Assembly: GCA_016867265.1 (NCBI GenBank)
Contig: VGJW01000014.1
Span: 1-64,000, forward strand
Length of the DNA stretch: 64,000 bases
Direction: 5' to 3'
Source of the DNA: Candidatus Tanganyikabacteria bacterium
GTDB lineage: Bacteria; Cyanobacteriota; Sericytochromatia; S15B-MN24; VGJW01
Positions 8,425-18,304 of the stretch are shown one piece after another (positions within the stretch are counted from its first letter, which is position 1; the number at the start of each line of letters is the position of its first letter). Made by a program: the position numbers and the translations under genes. The notes under the pieces were generated by a model that worked only from the letters and a program-made list of their open reading frames with translations, was not told where the DNA came from and ran no database searches.

Positions 8425-9183
8425 TCAAGCCAGCAGCAGGCCCAGACGGATCACCGTGGCAAGCGCCGCCGTCTCGGCACGCATGATGGTGCCGCCCAGC
8501 GAGACGGGCATGGCCCCACGCACGACGAGCGCCTCGCGCTCCTCGCGTGTCCAGCCTCCCTCGGGCCCAACGCACGCCACGACTCCCGGCGCATCGGCCA
8601 CGGCTGCATGCCAAGCCTCGAACGAGGCCGTCACATCTGATGCCGATTCATCGACCAGCAGCACGGACCAGCCCAGCGGCAGCTGCAAGGACGACAAAGG
8701 CACCGCCTCACGCAACTCCATCCGGACGGCACGCTCGCATTGCTCGGTGGCCTCGGCCACCAAACGGTCCCAGCGCTGACGCTTTGCACCGTCCAGACCC
8801 GGTCGAACGAGGGTCCGTGCCGTCACCAAAGGCTGCAGGACGGGCAGTCCCGACTCGACGACCTTCTCCAGCAACCACTCCTGACGATCACCCTTGAGGA
8901 CGGCGCAGGCAAGCACGGCAGGCCGCCGCCACTCCGGGGCACACTCGGCCGATTCGAGCAACTCGACGACGGCCTCCCTGGGTGAGAGCGCGCGCAAGAC
9001 GGCCCGCCACGCCGAACCCACGCCACCGACCAGCACCAGTTCGTCACCGGCAACCATCCGCAGGACCCGTCCCAACTGATGGGCCCGTTCCTTGCCGAGG
9101 ACCAAGGTCCGCCCCGCGAGGACATCGGCAGGCAGGCCCTGCTCCAGGAAACGCGGCAACGGGCGGCGTTCGTGCCGGCTCAA
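8425..9183 (-). CDS. rsmE: 16S rRNA (uracil1498-N3)-methyltransferase RsmE
   Basis: The 252-residue protein has the N-terminal PUA-like region (PRFLEQ) and the C-terminal SPOUT knot with CVGPEGGWT and LGGTIMRAETAA, the family signatures for SAM binding and knot formation. The length fits RsmE. It overlaps the HD-GYP gene by ATGA and is the last gene of the rpmE operon. It converges on yvcK with 9 bp between the stops. Confidence 0.93.
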   Translation of the reverse strand: MSRHERRPLPRFLEQGLPADVLAGRTLVLGKERAHQLGRVLRMVAGDELVLVGGVGSAWRAVLRALSPREAVVELLESAECAPEWRRPAVLACAVLKGDRQEWLLEKVVESGLPVLQPLVTARTLVRPGLDGAKRQRWDRLVAEATEQCERAVRMELREAVPLSSLQLPLGWSVLLVDESASDVTASFEAWHAAVADAPGVVACVGPEGGWTREEREALVVRGAMPVSLGGTIMRAETAALATVIRLGLLLA

Positions 9184-10535
9184 CGTCCGAGGACCGCCGG
9201 GTTGAGCATGCCCGTACCGGGCTTGGGCGCACTCTTGAGTTGGACCACCGTGACATTCGCGGCCCGCATCAGATCGACCTCGCCATGCCCTTCGACGAGG
9301 ACCACGGGAGCCAGCAGGTTCTTGCGGTTGACCCGCGTGACGCGCCCATGCATCCCATTGGACAACACGACCTCGGCGTTGACCGGGTAGGGCACGATGT
9401 ACTTGAGGAAGGCCTTGACGATGCGTGCATCGAAGTGCGCTCCCGTGCCGTTGATGATCGTCTGGTAGACGAGATCAGGCGGCAGGCCCTTCTTGTAGCA
9501 GCGGTCCGAGATCAACGCGTCATAAAAGTCGACGATCGAGACAACCTGACTCATCTCGGCAATCTGGTCCCCCTTAAGGCCCATGGGGTAGCCTTTGCCG
9601 TTGATCTTTTCGTGATGCTGGAAGGCGCAGTTCTTGATGTCGTTGTTGGCCCACTGGTAGCTGCCCAGGATCATGATCCCGTTAGCAGGATGCGTGGCCA
9701 TGATGCGGAACTCTTCCTCTGTCAGCTTGCTGGGCTTGTTGAGAATCTCCTCGGGAACCAGGGTCTTGCCGATGTCGTGCAGCAACGCCCCGACACCCAG
9801 CATCCGCAGCTTCTCGAGCGGATATTTCATGGCCGTGCCCACGACGAGGGCCAGGCTCATGACATTGGCGGAATGGGTGTAGGTGTATTCGTCGTAGATG
9901 CGCAAGTCCACCAGGTTCTGGATGAGCTCGGGCTCCTCGACGATGCGGCGGATGGTCGTCTGCACGGCCTGGTCGACGCTGCCGATGTCGATGCGTGACG
10001 CGTGGCGGACCTGCTGGGTGATGGTCTTGACCACGGACAGGTTGCGCTGGAGCACTTCCTCGCGGATGCGCTGAGGCAGGCGCAAGGGCGTGGGCAGTTT
10101 CATCCACGAGGGCATGGGGGGGGCACCGTCTGCCTTGCCCCTGACCTGCGCCACGGGCGGCGCACCGATGGCTCGGGGGGCAACGGGCGGGCGTCCGGCC
10201 GTTCGCGGCAAGCCCGCGGGTCGCGCGGAGGGTGGGGGGGGTGCGGCAGGTCCGGAACCGCCCTGAATGGGCCCGCGCGCCACGAGCGGTGGCAGCGCGC
10301 CGGCGCCACGGGCTGGTGGAGCCGGTGCATCGGGAGCAGGCTTGCGCAGGGTCGGGGCCCCGGCCAGGTCCATGGTCCGGATGCCCTCGATGTCCATCTT
10401 GCGAAGCAGGGCAAGGTGCCGCTCCGTCAGCGTAGTGCCGATGTTCCAGACCATCTGCAGTGTCGCGGGATGGAAGACCGGCTCGGCCAGCACCATGCCG
10501 GGCTGCAGGTCCGCGACCGGTGTCCGCTTGTCCAT
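9180..10535 (-). CDS. HD-GYP domain protein, probable cyclic-di-GMP phosphodiesterase
   Basis: The 451-residue protein has a small N-terminal DUF3391-like module, a Pro/Ala-rich linker (about 65-140), then an HD-GYP domain. The HD pair (LLHDIGK), HHEKINGKGYP and the GYP triad are intact, so cyclic-di-GMP hydrolysis is likely. A PilZ-like C-terminal tail (PYPVNAEVVLSNG) may bind ligand. There is no membrane segment. A GAGGAAG ribosome binding site precedes the ATG. It sits 18 bp after the ThyX-like gene and overlaps rsmE, an unusual operon for a second-messenger enzyme. Confidence 0.88.
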   Translation of the reverse strand: MDKRTPVADLQPGMVLAEPVFHPATLQMVWNIGTTLTERHLALLRKMDIEGIRTMDLAGAPTLRKPAPDAPAPPARGAGALPPLVARGPIQGGSGPAAPPPPSARPAGLPRTAGRPPVAPRAIGAPPVAQVRGKADGAPPMPSWMKLPTPLRLPQRIREEVLQRNLSVVKTITQQVRHASRIDIGSVDQAVQTTIRRIVEEPELIQNLVDLRIYDEYTYTHSANVMSLALVVGTAMKYPLEKLRMLGVGALLHDIGKTLVPEEILNKPSKLTEEEFRIMATHPANGIMILGSYQWANNDIKNCAFQHHEKINGKGYPMGLKGDQIAEMSQVVSIVDFYDALISDRCYKKGLPPDLVYQTIINGTGAHFDARIVKAFLKYIVPYPVNAEVVLSNGMHGRVTRVNRKNLLAPVVLVEGHGEVDLMRAANVTVVQLKSAPKPGTGMLNPAVLGR

Positions 10536-10553
10536 GAAGCTTCCTCGGTACGG

Positions 10554-12125
10554 TCAGCGCACGAGCGGCTCACGCTCGGCCGGGTCCGTCCATCGCATGA
10601 ACCCGGCAAGGCCCGGCTCAGCTGCAGCGATGGCGACACCAAGAGCGTGGGAAACGGCCCGGTAGGCATCGTGGCCCTTGAGGCCGGTGCGCAACTGGAC
10701 GATATACTGCGCCTGAGCCCAATCCATCCGGAAGAGCGTGCGGGTGCGCTGGGCAAACGGCAGGGCATACACGCCCATGCCCGGCGCCACGCGGTCGATG
10801 GCGCGGGCCTCCTCGGCCGCCCGACCCGCCGCCCGGCGAATTCGCCCGATGTTGTCGGGGTCCGCGACGTGGACCGGCATGCAGGCACCCGCATCGAGGT
10901 CGAGCGGCGGGACCAGATGCTCGCCGCGCCGATGACGATGCATGTCCCGAAAACTGCCCCAGTCGAGGGTCAACTCGGCCACGTAGCGATGCCCGACCCG
11001 AAGCTCGCGTGGCCAATCGTCATGGCTGCCCCTGCCTGCCAACAACTCGGTCAGCAGGTTGGCACGCCGGACAGGCCCCTGTGACCTTGCCCACGCCAGC
11101 ACCTGTCGGTAGGAACGCCCGGGCACGGCCGCATAGAGCAGGGAGGCCAAGGCTTCCTCGTCCGCCTCATGCGGCGGCAAGAGATCGATCTCGCCAGCGG
11201 CGCCAGCGGCCACGGCGAGGCCGTGCTCTCGCCACGCGGCGGCATCACCGGGCAGGCCACGAGGAATGGATGGGGCCACGCAAGCATCAAGAGCCCGATC
11301 GAGGGCATCAGCGTCAGCCGTTGCCCGAGCAGCAGAGCGCTCGCGGACGCCTGCCGCCCACGCATGGGGATGGGCATGTCGGGCAAGGGTCGGGGCCAGC
11401 GGCTCTGCAGACACGGCCTCGCCCGTCAGGCGGGACCACGTGTCATCCGGCGCCTCGCGGCAGGCCTTGGCCAAGGACTCGGCCAACTGGCGGCACTCGA
11501 GCAGCGGACTCGCCGCCAGACGGCCGATGAGGCGTTCGAGCGTCCTGACGCTGAGCACCAGCCCGACCCCCGTCGAGGCCGCCACCGGCAACAGGTAGCG
11601 CGCGACATCGAAGGCCCGGGCGGCCAGATTGCGCCCGTAGACATCCGGAGGCATGCCCTCCGGACGTGGATGTTGCCGCTCGAGCGCGACGCGCTCGGCC
11701 TCGAAGACCTCGAGGTAGGCTGCACGCAGGCGTTCGCCCGCCGATCGAACGGCCTCGCGGACAGCGGGATCCTCGGCCGGGCAGACGAGCGGGACCCGAC
11801 TGAAGTCCTGATAACGCGTCGATCGGGCCTGGGCATCAATCAGGCCGTCGTGCAGGACCTCGGCAGCGGCCAGGTCGGACAGACCTTCCAGACAAATTGC
11901 GAGATGGCCCAGATCGGCAATGGAAGCGTGACCGTAGTCGAAGTAGAACTTCTCCCAGAATCGCTCGGCCGAGTGGGCGTGCACCCAGGTCAGCGAGGCC
12001 TCGATGGGATCGGCCGAACGACTGTAGCGCGCAAGGGCATACGCCTGACGCTCGGGCGGCAGGGGCGGCAGAACGACGACGCGCCCCCCCTGTTTCAGGG
12101 CAGGCGCGTCGACGGGACCCGACAT
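10554..12125 (-). CDS. twin-domain ThyX-like protein (FAD-dependent thymidylate synthase family)
   Basis: At 523 residues this is about twice a normal ThyX, and both halves resemble the fold. The first half has [13 protein letters not shown] and [10 protein letters not shown]; the second has [12 protein letters not shown] and a C-terminal segment of ThyX type. The canonical signature RHRxxSxNExSxR is not intact in either half: the RHRR part is in the second and the STRY part in the first. Tandem ThyX-like proteins are known, but their thymidylate synthase activity should not be assumed. No thyA is in the window. It lies 18 bp after rpmE and 18 bp before the HD-GYP gene. Confidence 0.75.
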   Translation of the reverse strand: MSGPVDAPALKQGGRVVVLPPLPPERQAYALARYSRSADPIEASLTWVHAHSAERFWEKFYFDYGHASIADLGHLAICLEGLSDLAAAEVLHDGLIDAQARSTRYQDFSRVPLVCPAEDPAVREAVRSAGERLRAAYLEVFEAERVALERQHPRPEGMPPDVYGRNLAARAFDVARYLLPVAASTGVGLVLSVRTLERLIGRLAASPLLECRQLAESLAKACREAPDDTWSRLTGEAVSAEPLAPTLARHAHPHAWAAGVRERSAARATADADALDRALDACVAPSIPRGLPGDAAAWREHGLAVAAGAAGEIDLLPPHEADEEALASLLYAAVPGRSYRQVLAWARSQGPVRRANLLTELLAGRGSHDDWPRELRVGHRYVAELTLDWGSFRDMHRHRRGEHLVPPLDLDAGACMPVHVADPDNIGRIRRAAGRAAEEARAIDRVAPGMGVYALPFAQRTRTLFRMDWAQAQYIVQLRTGLKGHDAYRAVSHALGVAIAAAEPGLAGFMRWTDPAEREPLVR

Positions 12126-12143
12126 GGGCGCCGAGTTCCCGGA

Positions 12144-12374
12144 CTACTTCTTGGCAGCGACGGCCGTGGCGCCGGGCTTCAGGTTGTACTTCTTCATGAA
12201 ACGCTCGACCCGACCCTCGGTGTCGACGATCTTCTGGGTTCCCGTGAAGAAGGGATGGCAGGCCGCGCAGATTTCCACGCGGATCTGATTGCGGGTGGAA
12301 CCCGTCTCGAACGTATTGCCGCACACGCAGGTCGCGGTGACGGTGTGATACTCAGGGTGGATGTCAGGCTTCAT
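12144..12374 (-). CDS. rpmE: 50S ribosomal protein bL31
   Basis: The protein (76 residues) starts [12 protein letters not shown] and has [11 protein letters not shown] and [10 protein letters not shown], so it is the zinc-binding (C+) form of bL31 with four cysteines. The start at 12374 is chosen because bL31 begins at this methionine; a longer ORF has an unrelated extension. It is the first gene of a minus-strand operon and has a good promoter upstream. Confidence 0.96.
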   Translation of the reverse strand: MKPDIHPEYHTVTATCVCGNTFETGSTRNQIRVEICAACHPFFTGTQKIVDTEGRVERFMKKYNLKPGATAVAAKK

Positions 12375-12408
12375 GGAGACGCTCCAGCAAAAGGGCACAG
12401 GAAGTCTC

Positions 12409-12438
12409 ATCATAGTCGAAGCGCAGGGCGGCGGTCAA
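12409..12438 (-). promoter_or_regulatory. sigma70-like promoter of the rpmE operon
   Basis: On the minus strand TTGACC (12438-12433) and TATGAT (12414-12409) are separated by 18 bases. The start codon of rpmE is about 35 bp downstream. It drives rpmE, the ThyX-like gene, HD-GYP and rsmE. The divergent secA start is only 33 bp from the -35 box, so regulation may be shared. Confidence 0.65.
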
Positions 12439-12470
12439 CGGAGCCCGGCGGCGATGGTAGGATGAAATCT

Positions 12471-15110
12471 ATGCTTCAGCTCATCGCGAAGATTTTCGGC
12501 GACGCCAACGAGCGCAAGGTGCGGGCCGTGCGCCCGCTGGTCCTGCGCATCAATCAGCTCGAGCCCCAGTGGCAGCAGCTGACGGATGACGAGCTGCGGG
12601 GCAAGACGGCGGAGTTCCGCGCGCGCATTTCCCGGGGCGAGACGCTCGACGCCCTGCTGCCCGAGGCCTTCGCGACCGTTCGTGAGGCCGGCAAGCGGGT
12701 GCTCGGCATGCGTCACTTCGACGTCCAGCTCATTGGCGGCATCTTCCTCCACAAGGGCCAGATTGCCGAGATGCGTACCGGAGAAGGCAAGACCCTGGTC
12801 GCCACGCTGCCCTGCTACCTGAACGCGCTGTCCGGCAAGGGCGTCCATGTCGTGACGGTCAACGACTATCTCGCCCGCCGCGACAGCGAGTGGATGGGCC
12901 AGCTCTACCGTTTCCTGGGCTTGTCCGTGGGCCTGATCCAGCATCACCTCCAGCCGGCCCAGCGCCGGGCGGCGTACGAGTCGGACATCACCTACGCCAC
13001 CAACAACGAGCTGGGCTTCGATTACCTGCGCGACAACATGGCGCAGGAGCTCGACGCCTGCGTCCAGAGGCCGCTCAACTTCGCCGTCGTCGACGAGGTC
13101 GACTCGATCCTGGTCGACGAAGCCCGGACCCCGCTGATCATCAGCGGTCCCATCGCCCAGAAGCAGGATCAGTACGTCGTCCTGGCGGCCGCCGTACCCC
13201 GGCTCGTGCGCGACGTCCACTACACCGTCGACGAGAAGGCCAAGAACATCATCCTGACCGAGGACGGCATCACCGCCGCGGAGCGCATTCTCGGCGTGAC
13301 CCAGTTGTACGACCCGGCCAATCCCTCCATGGCGCACGACCTGATCCAGGCCCTGCGGGCCAAGGAACTCTACCGCCGCGACATCGAATATGTCGTCAAG
13401 GTCAATCCCGAACTGGGCTTCGAGGAGGTCGTGATCGTCGACGAGTTCACGGGGCGCCTGATGGTGGGACGCCGCTACTCGGACGGTCTCCACCAGGCAA
13501 TCGAGGCCAAGGAGTCCGTGCGGATTCAGGACGAGACCCAGACCTTGGCCACGATCACCTTCCAGAATTACTTCCGACTCTACGACAAGCTCGCCGGCAT
13601 GACCGGCACTGCGGCGACCGAGGAAGCCGAGTTCGGCAAGATCTACAACCTCGAGGTCACGGTCATCCCGACGAACCGGTCGGTGCAACGCCGGGACGTG
13701 GCGGACGTGGTCTACAAGAACGGCCGCATCAAGTTCGAGATGATCGCCGACGAGATCGCCAAGATGCACGAGGAAGGTCGTCCCATCCTCGTGGGCACCG
13801 TCAGCATCGAGCGGTCCGAGGCCTTGTCCGGCCTGCTCAAGCAGCGTGGCCTGCCGCACCGCGTGCTCAACGCCAAGCACCACGAGGAAGAGGCGCGCAT
13901 CGTTGCCCAGGCCGGCCGCTACAAGGCCATCACCATCGCCACGAACATGGCGGGCCGGGGTACGGACATCATCCTGGGCGGCAACCCCGAGAGCCTGCTC
14001 GACGACTTGATTCGCCAGGCCGGTCATGACGATCCCTCCTTGCTGACGGGCCCTGAGATCGAGTCGCTGCGCGAAGAAGCCTACGCGACGTGCACGGCAG
14101 AAAAGGAACGGGTCCTGGCCTTGGGTGGCCTGCACATCATCGGCACCGAGCGCCACGAGAGCCGCCGCATCGACAACCAGCTGCGGGGCCGCGCCGGACG
14201 TCAGGGCGACCCAGGCTCGACCCGGTTCTATCTGGCGCTCGACGACGACCTGATGCGGCTCTTCAACGGCGACAAGGTCGCGGCCATCTTCGATCGGCTC
14301 AACGTGCCGGACGACGAGGCCATCGAGCATCCGATGGTGACGCGGTCCATCGAGGGGGCACAGCGCAAGGTCGAGGTCTACCACTTCAATATCCGCAAGC
14401 AGGTCCTCGAATACGACGACGTGATGAACCAGCAGCGCAGCATCATCTATGCCGAGCGCCGCAAGGTCCTCGAAGGCCTCGAGTTCTCGGGCAACCTGCG
14501 GACCTTCATCCAGCGGGTGGTCAACAGTCAGGTCGACCAGTACGTCAACCCGGCGCTGCATCGCGACGAGTGGGATCTCAAGGGCCTGCACGAGGCGATC
14601 GCCAGCATGTCGCCCTTCTTGTCGCGGCAATCGGCTCCGGCGCCCCGGTTTGCTTGGGCGGCCATCGCCGAGACCTCCCCGCAGGCTTCGCGGCTGTTGA
14701 CCCGCGAGGAACTGGAGGGCCGGACCGTCGAGGACCTGAAGACTCACCTGCGGGCCCGGGTACTCGAGGCGTACGAACTGCGGGAAGGCCAGTTCGGCGC
14801 CGAGCAGATGCAGCACATGGCCCGCCATCTGATGTTGCGCCTGATCGACCGGCGCTGGATCCAGCACCTGCACGACATGGATGCGCTGCGCGAGGGCATC
14901 GGCTTGCGGGCCTATGGCCAGAAGGACCCGCTGCAGGAATACAAGCGCGAGGCCTACGACCATTTCCAGGACCTCGTCCGCACGATCCAGCACGAGCTGG
15001 TCCAGCAACTGTTCCACGTCGAGATCGTCTACGACATGCCCGGAGCCTTCACGGGACCGACTGCCGGCATGGTCGAGATCGAGGACGACTCAGCCTCCCC
15101 CACCGCCTGA
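12471..15110 (+). CDS. secA: preprotein translocase ATPase SecA
   Basis: The protein (879 residues) is the motor of Sec protein export. Walker A MRTGEGKT is near residue 100 and the [11 protein letters not shown] Walker B is near 210. The second helicase lobe has MAGRGTDI and GRAGRQGD. The ATG at 12471 has TAGGA eight bases upstream; an ATG at 12462 has no well-placed site. The C-terminus ends in an acidic tail and lacks the cysteine-rich zinc module that binds SecB in many proteobacteria. prfB follows after 12 bp. Confidence 0.97.
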   Translation: MLQLIAKIFGDANERKVRAVRPLVLRINQLEPQWQQLTDDELRGKTAEFRARISRGETLDALLPEAFATVREAGKRVLGMRHFDVQLIGGIFLHKGQIAEMRTGEGKTLVATLPCYLNALSGKGVHVVTVNDYLARRDSEWMGQLYRFLGLSVGLIQHHLQPAQRRAAYESDITYATNNELGFDYLRDNMAQELDACVQRPLNFAVVDEVDSILVDEARTPLIISGPIAQKQDQYVVLAAAVPRLVRDVHYTVDEKAKNIILTEDGITAAERILGVTQLYDPANPSMAHDLIQALRAKELYRRDIEYVVKVNPELGFEEVVIVDEFTGRLMVGRRYSDGLHQAIEAKESVRIQDETQTLATITFQNYFRLYDKLAGMTGTAATEEAEFGKIYNLEVTVIPTNRSVQRRDVADVVYKNGRIKFEMIADEIAKMHEEGRPILVGTVSIERSEALSGLLKQRGLPHRVLNAKHHEEEARIVAQAGRYKAITIATNMAGRGTDIILGGNPESLLDDLIRQAGHDDPSLLTGPEIESLREEAYATCTAEKERVLALGGLHIIGTERHESRRIDNQLRGRAGRQGDPGSTRFYLALDDDLMRLFNGDKVAAIFDRLNVPDDEAIEHPMVTRSIEGAQRKVEVYHFNIRKQVLEYDDVMNQQRSIIYAERRKVLEGLEFSGNLRTFIQRVVNSQVDQYVNPALHRDEWDLKGLHEAIASMSPFLSRQSAPAPRFAWAAIAETSPQASRLLTREELEGRTVEDLKTHLRARVLEAYELREGQFGAEQMQHMARHLMLRLIDRRWIQHLHDMDALREGIGLRAYGQKDPLQEYKREAYDHFQDLVRTIQHELVQQLFHVEIVYDMPGAFTGPTAGMVEIEDDSASPTA

Positions 15111-15122
15111 AGCATCGAACCC

Positions 15123-16260
15123 ATGGGATTCCCCGAACTCCGCAACGACCTCGCCTCCCTCCAGCAACGTATCGGCGAAGCCAGGAGGCATCTTTGACCC
15201 GGACCAACTGAGCAAGCGCGTCGCGCAACTCGAGGCCCAGGCTTCGGACCATGACTTCTGGAACGACTCCCGCACGGCCCAGGCCACCATGCAGGACCTG
15301 ACCAACATGCGGCAGCAACTGGATCGCCTGCTGGGCTGGGAGCGCTTGGCCGATGACACCCAGGTCCTGATCGAGATGGGCATGGAAGTGGCGGACGACT
15401 CGGTCCTCCCCGAGATCGAGGCGGGCGTGGCCAAACTGCGCGAGGGCCTGGACGCCTGGGAAGTCGAGCAACTGCTCGGCGGAGACTACGACAACCAGCC
15501 CGCCATCCTCGAAATCAGCGCAGGAGCCGGTGGCACGGATGCCCAGGACTGGGCCGAGATGCTGCTGCGGATGTACACGCGCTGGGCCGAGCGCAGCGGC
15601 TACAAGGTCGAGCTTCTCGACATGTCTCCCGGGGACGAGGCGGGCATCAAGTCCGCCACGCTGACGGTCTCCGGAGCCGCCTACCCCTACGGCCGCCTGG
15701 CCGCGGAGAAGGGGGTCCACCGCCTCGTCCGCATCTCGCCCTTCAACGCCCAGGCCAAGCGCCAGACGGCCTTTGCCCGCGTGGCCGTGACTCCCGAAAT
15801 CCCGGAAAGCGAACCTGTCGACATCAACCCCGTCGAGTTGCGCATCGACACCTACCGTTCCGGCGGCGCCGGCGGCCAGAACGTCAACAAGGTCGAGACC
15901 GCCGTCCGCATCACCCACCTGCCGACCGGCATCGTCGTCGCATGCCAGAACGAACGCTCTCAGCACCAGAACCGGGAGACGGCGATGCGTATCGTCAAGG
16001 CCAAGTTGCTTGAACGCCACCGAGAGGAGCACGAGCAGAAGATCGCCGGCCTCAAGGGCGCCCATACCGATGCCGCCTGGGGCAACCAGATCCGCAGCTA
16101 CGTGCTGCACCCCTACTCCATGGTCAAGGACCACCGCACGGGCTGCGAAACCGGCAATCCCGGCCAGGTGCTCGACGGCGAAATCAACGACTTCGTCGAG
16201 GCCTACCTTCGGGCCAAGGCCTCGGGCAACTGGCAGGACGCCGTCGCGCTCGAGGAGTAG
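15123..16260 (+). CDS. prfB: peptide chain release factor 2, with programmed +1 frameshift
   Basis: Translation begins at ATG 15123, reaches TGA at 15195-15197 after 24 codons and must shift +1 to continue at GAC 15196, giving about 378 residues. The downstream part has the SPF anticodon-like tripeptide (RISPFNAQ) and the catalytic GGQ in [12 protein letters not shown]2 ends translation at UGA and UAA, so the internal UGA lets the factor control its own synthesis. The coding sequence is join(15123..15194, 15196..16260). secA is 12 bp upstream and rfaE1 10 bp downstream. Confidence 0.96.
15183..15198 (+). other. prfB: prfB programmed frameshift signal
   Basis: An internal Shine-Dalgarno AGGAGG (15183-15188) is followed by CAT, then the slippery CTT and TGA C. 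This has the spacing and order of the classical prfB recoding site. The tRNA on CTT slips one base to TTT, and GAC is read next. Confidence 0.93.
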
Positions 16261-16270
16261 AATCGCCACC

Positions 16271-17290
16271 GTGTTCACGCCACAGAGCCTCGCCACCATC
16301 CTGGACCGCATCGCGGGCACCCGGGTCATGGTGCTGGGCGACCCGATTGCGGACGAGTTCCTCGAGGGACGCATCGACCGCATCAGCCGCGAAGCCCCCG
16401 TGCTGATCCTGCGGCACGCCCGGACACGCCTCGTGCCGGGTGGTGCCGCCAATGCCGCAGCCAACATCGCGGCCCTCGCCGGCAAGGCCGAGATGGTGGG
16501 CGTCGTGGGGGCCGATGCGACGGGCGAGGGTCTGCGTGACGCATTGGGCAGGGTGGGCGTCGGCACATCGGGTCTGGTCGTGGCCGGCGACCGGCCGACC
16601 GTGACCAAGACCCGCATCTCGGCGACCTCAAACCAATCCGTCACCCAGCAGATCGTGCGGGTCGACAGGCAGTCCGACGCACCACTGCCGGCAGAGGTGT
16701 CCACGAGCCTGATCGAGGCCTACGCGCGTCTGATTCCCCAGGTCGATGCCGTGCTGCTTTCCGAATACGGCAACGGAGTTCTGGCGCCCGAAATCCGGGA
16801 GCAGGCCCTCGCGCTCGCGCGGCAAGCCGGCAAGCCCGTCGTCGTCGACGCTCAGGGCGAGCTTGCCCCCTATCGGGGCGTGGCGGCCCTGACGCCCAAC
16901 CAGCCCGAGGCCGAGGCCGTCGTGGGCTTCGCCATCTCGGACGAGGCCAGCCTGCAGCGCGCTGGCGACCGCCTGCTCGCCGAGACCGGCGCGGAGGCCG
17001 TGCTGATCACGCGTGGTGCGCTCGGCATCGCGCTCTTCGAGCGTGGCCATCCCCGGATCGACATCCCTGCCTTCAACCGATCCGAAGTCTTCGACGTGAC
17101 GGGTGCCGGGGATACCGTGGTCGGCACGCTGACGCTGGCCAGAGCTTCAGGTGCCACTTGGTGCGAAGCGACCATCCTCGCCAACCTCGCGGCTTCGCAG
17201 GTTGTCCGCCGGTTCGGCACGGCCACCACTTCGCCGGGGGAACTGCTTGCGGCCCTCGGATGGGCCGAGGGCATGGAGGACCTCGCGTGA
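16271..17290 (+). CDS. rfaE1: D-glycero-beta-D-manno-heptose-7-phosphate kinase (RfaE domain I)
   Basis: This is a PfkB-family kinase of 339 residues starting at GTG. It has [21 protein letters not shown] near the N-terminus, the [14 protein letters not shown] stretch near 57 and the catalytic DVTGAGDT near 278. The family phosphorylates heptose-7-phosphate at position 1 on the way to ADP-heptose for lipopolysaccharide. In E. coli this domain is fused to the adenylyltransferase; here the second activity is the next gene, overlapping by GTGA. Confidence 0.92.
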   Translation: MFTPQSLATILDRIAGTRVMVLGDPIADEFLEGRIDRISREAPVLILRHARTRLVPGGAANAAANIAALAGKAEMVGVVGADATGEGLRDALGRVGVGTSGLVVAGDRPTVTKTRISATSNQSVTQQIVRVDRQSDAPLPAEVSTSLIEAYARLIPQVDAVLLSEYGNGVLAPEIREQALALARQAGKPVVVDAQGELAPYRGVAALTPNQPEAEAVVGFAISDEASLQRAGDRLLAETGAEAVLITRGALGIALFERGHPRIDIPAFNRSEVFDVTGAGDTVVGTLTLARASGATWCEATILANLAASQVVRRFGTATTSPGELLAALGWAEGMEDLA

Positions 17291-17781
17291 TCGCATCCGA
17301 CCTGGATGCGGCCGGTCACCAAGTCGCGGCCTGGCAGGCGGCAGGAGAGACCGTCGTTTTCACCAACGGCTGCTTCGATATCTTGCATGCCGGTCATGTC
17401 CGCTACCTGAATGCCGCGCGGGCCTTGGGCCAACGCCTTGTCGTCGGCCTGAACAGCGACGACAGCGTACGCGGGCTCAAGGGCCCCGGACGCCCGATCA
17501 ATGCCGAGGCAGACCGGGCCGAGGTTCTGGACGGCCTGCGCGCCGTCGACATGGTCGTGCTGTTCGCCACGCCCACGGCGACGCCCGTCATCGAGGTCCT
17601 GCGCCCACAGATATACGCCAAGGGCGGCGACTACCGCCCCGAGACCCTGCCCGAGGCGCCAGCCGTCCACGCCGGGGGCGGCCGCATCGCCTTGCTGCCC
17701 TTCCTCGAGGGCCGGTCGACCACAGGCATCGTCCAGCGCCTCGCTTCCCCCGACACCACAGTCCCCGTCCCGACGGAGTAG
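17287..17781 (+). CDS. rfaE2: heptose-1-phosphate adenylyltransferase (RfaE domain II)
   Basis: The 164-residue nucleotidyltransferase has [17 protein letters not shown] (the GxFDxxHxGH type motif), a GLNSDDSVR strand and a C-terminal STTGIVQRL. It adds AMP to heptose-1-phosphate to make ADP-heptose. The start GTG overlaps the kinase stop, giving a two-gene version of HldE. A DUF4330 gene follows after 4 bp. Confidence 0.92.
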   Translation: MIASDLDAAGHQVAAWQAAGETVVFTNGCFDILHAGHVRYLNAARALGQRLVVGLNSDDSVRGLKGPGRPINAEADRAEVLDGLRAVDMVVLFATPTATPVIEVLRPQIYAKGGDYRPETLPEAPAVHAGGGRIALLPFLEGRSTTGIVQRLASPDTTVPVPTE

Positions 17782-17785
17782 TTCC

Positions 17786-18304
17786 ATGTCCGATACCGCC
17801 CCGCACTCCCGCCTGAATCTGCTCGACATGGCGGTCTTCGCCGTGCTGACGACCGCCCTCGTGGCCTTCGGCGCCGCCAAGGCAGGCAAGACAGGCATTG
17901 CGGCCAAGGTTCGCGGCGAGACCACGGTCGAGATCGACTGCTTCATCCGCGGTGCCGTCTCCCATCCGGAGCGCCTCATCAAGGCCGGTGACAAGACCTT
18001 CATCACGCTGCGCAACGTGCCCTACAGCGCCGTGACCGTCTCGTCCGTACAGGCCCGGCCCAAGGGCACCGCGGTGCCGTCGGCCGACGGACGCGGCGTC
18101 GTGGCCCTGCCCGATCCCTCCGAACCCTTCGGCAAGGACATCGTCGTCACGATTCGCGAGAAGGCGATGCTGACCGACGATGGCGTGGTTTTCGGGGACA
18201 GCAAGGTCAAGGTGGGCACGCCGATCGAAATCGAAGGCTTCGCCTACCGGCTGCGCGGATCGATTGTTGACGTCCGTACCTCGGGGGGCCCGGCTCGCCC
18301 GTGA
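17786..18304 (+). CDS. DUF4330 family protein, single N-terminal TM helix
   Basis: The 172-residue protein begins with a hydrophilic stretch ending LNLLDMAVF, then one TM helix (about 14-32), then a soluble beta-rich domain with two repeated strand patterns. The LNLLD start before the TM and the overall size match DUF4330, which I associate with cyanobacteria and some Firmicutes. The function is unknown. It is tightly linked to rfaE2 and to the polytopic gene that follows (GTGA overlap), pointing to an envelope role. Confidence 0.7.
   Translation: MSDTAPHSRLNLLDMAVFAVLTTALVAFGAAKAGKTGIAAKVRGETTVEIDCFIRGAVSHPERLIKAGDKTFITLRNVPYSAVTVSSVQARPKGTAVPSADGRGVVALPDPSEPFGKDIVVTIREKAMLTDDGVVFGDSKVKVGTPIEIEGFAYRLRGSIVDVRTSGGPARP

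Noticed and set aside
11169-12470. Long N-terminal extension of secA
   Set aside because: It runs opposite the ThyX-like and rpmE genes; the ribosome binding site and family start point to ATG 12471.
12435-15017. 860-codon open frame antisense to secA
   Set aside because: The plus strand encodes full-length SecA; the antisense product has no recognisable domain and reflects codon bias.
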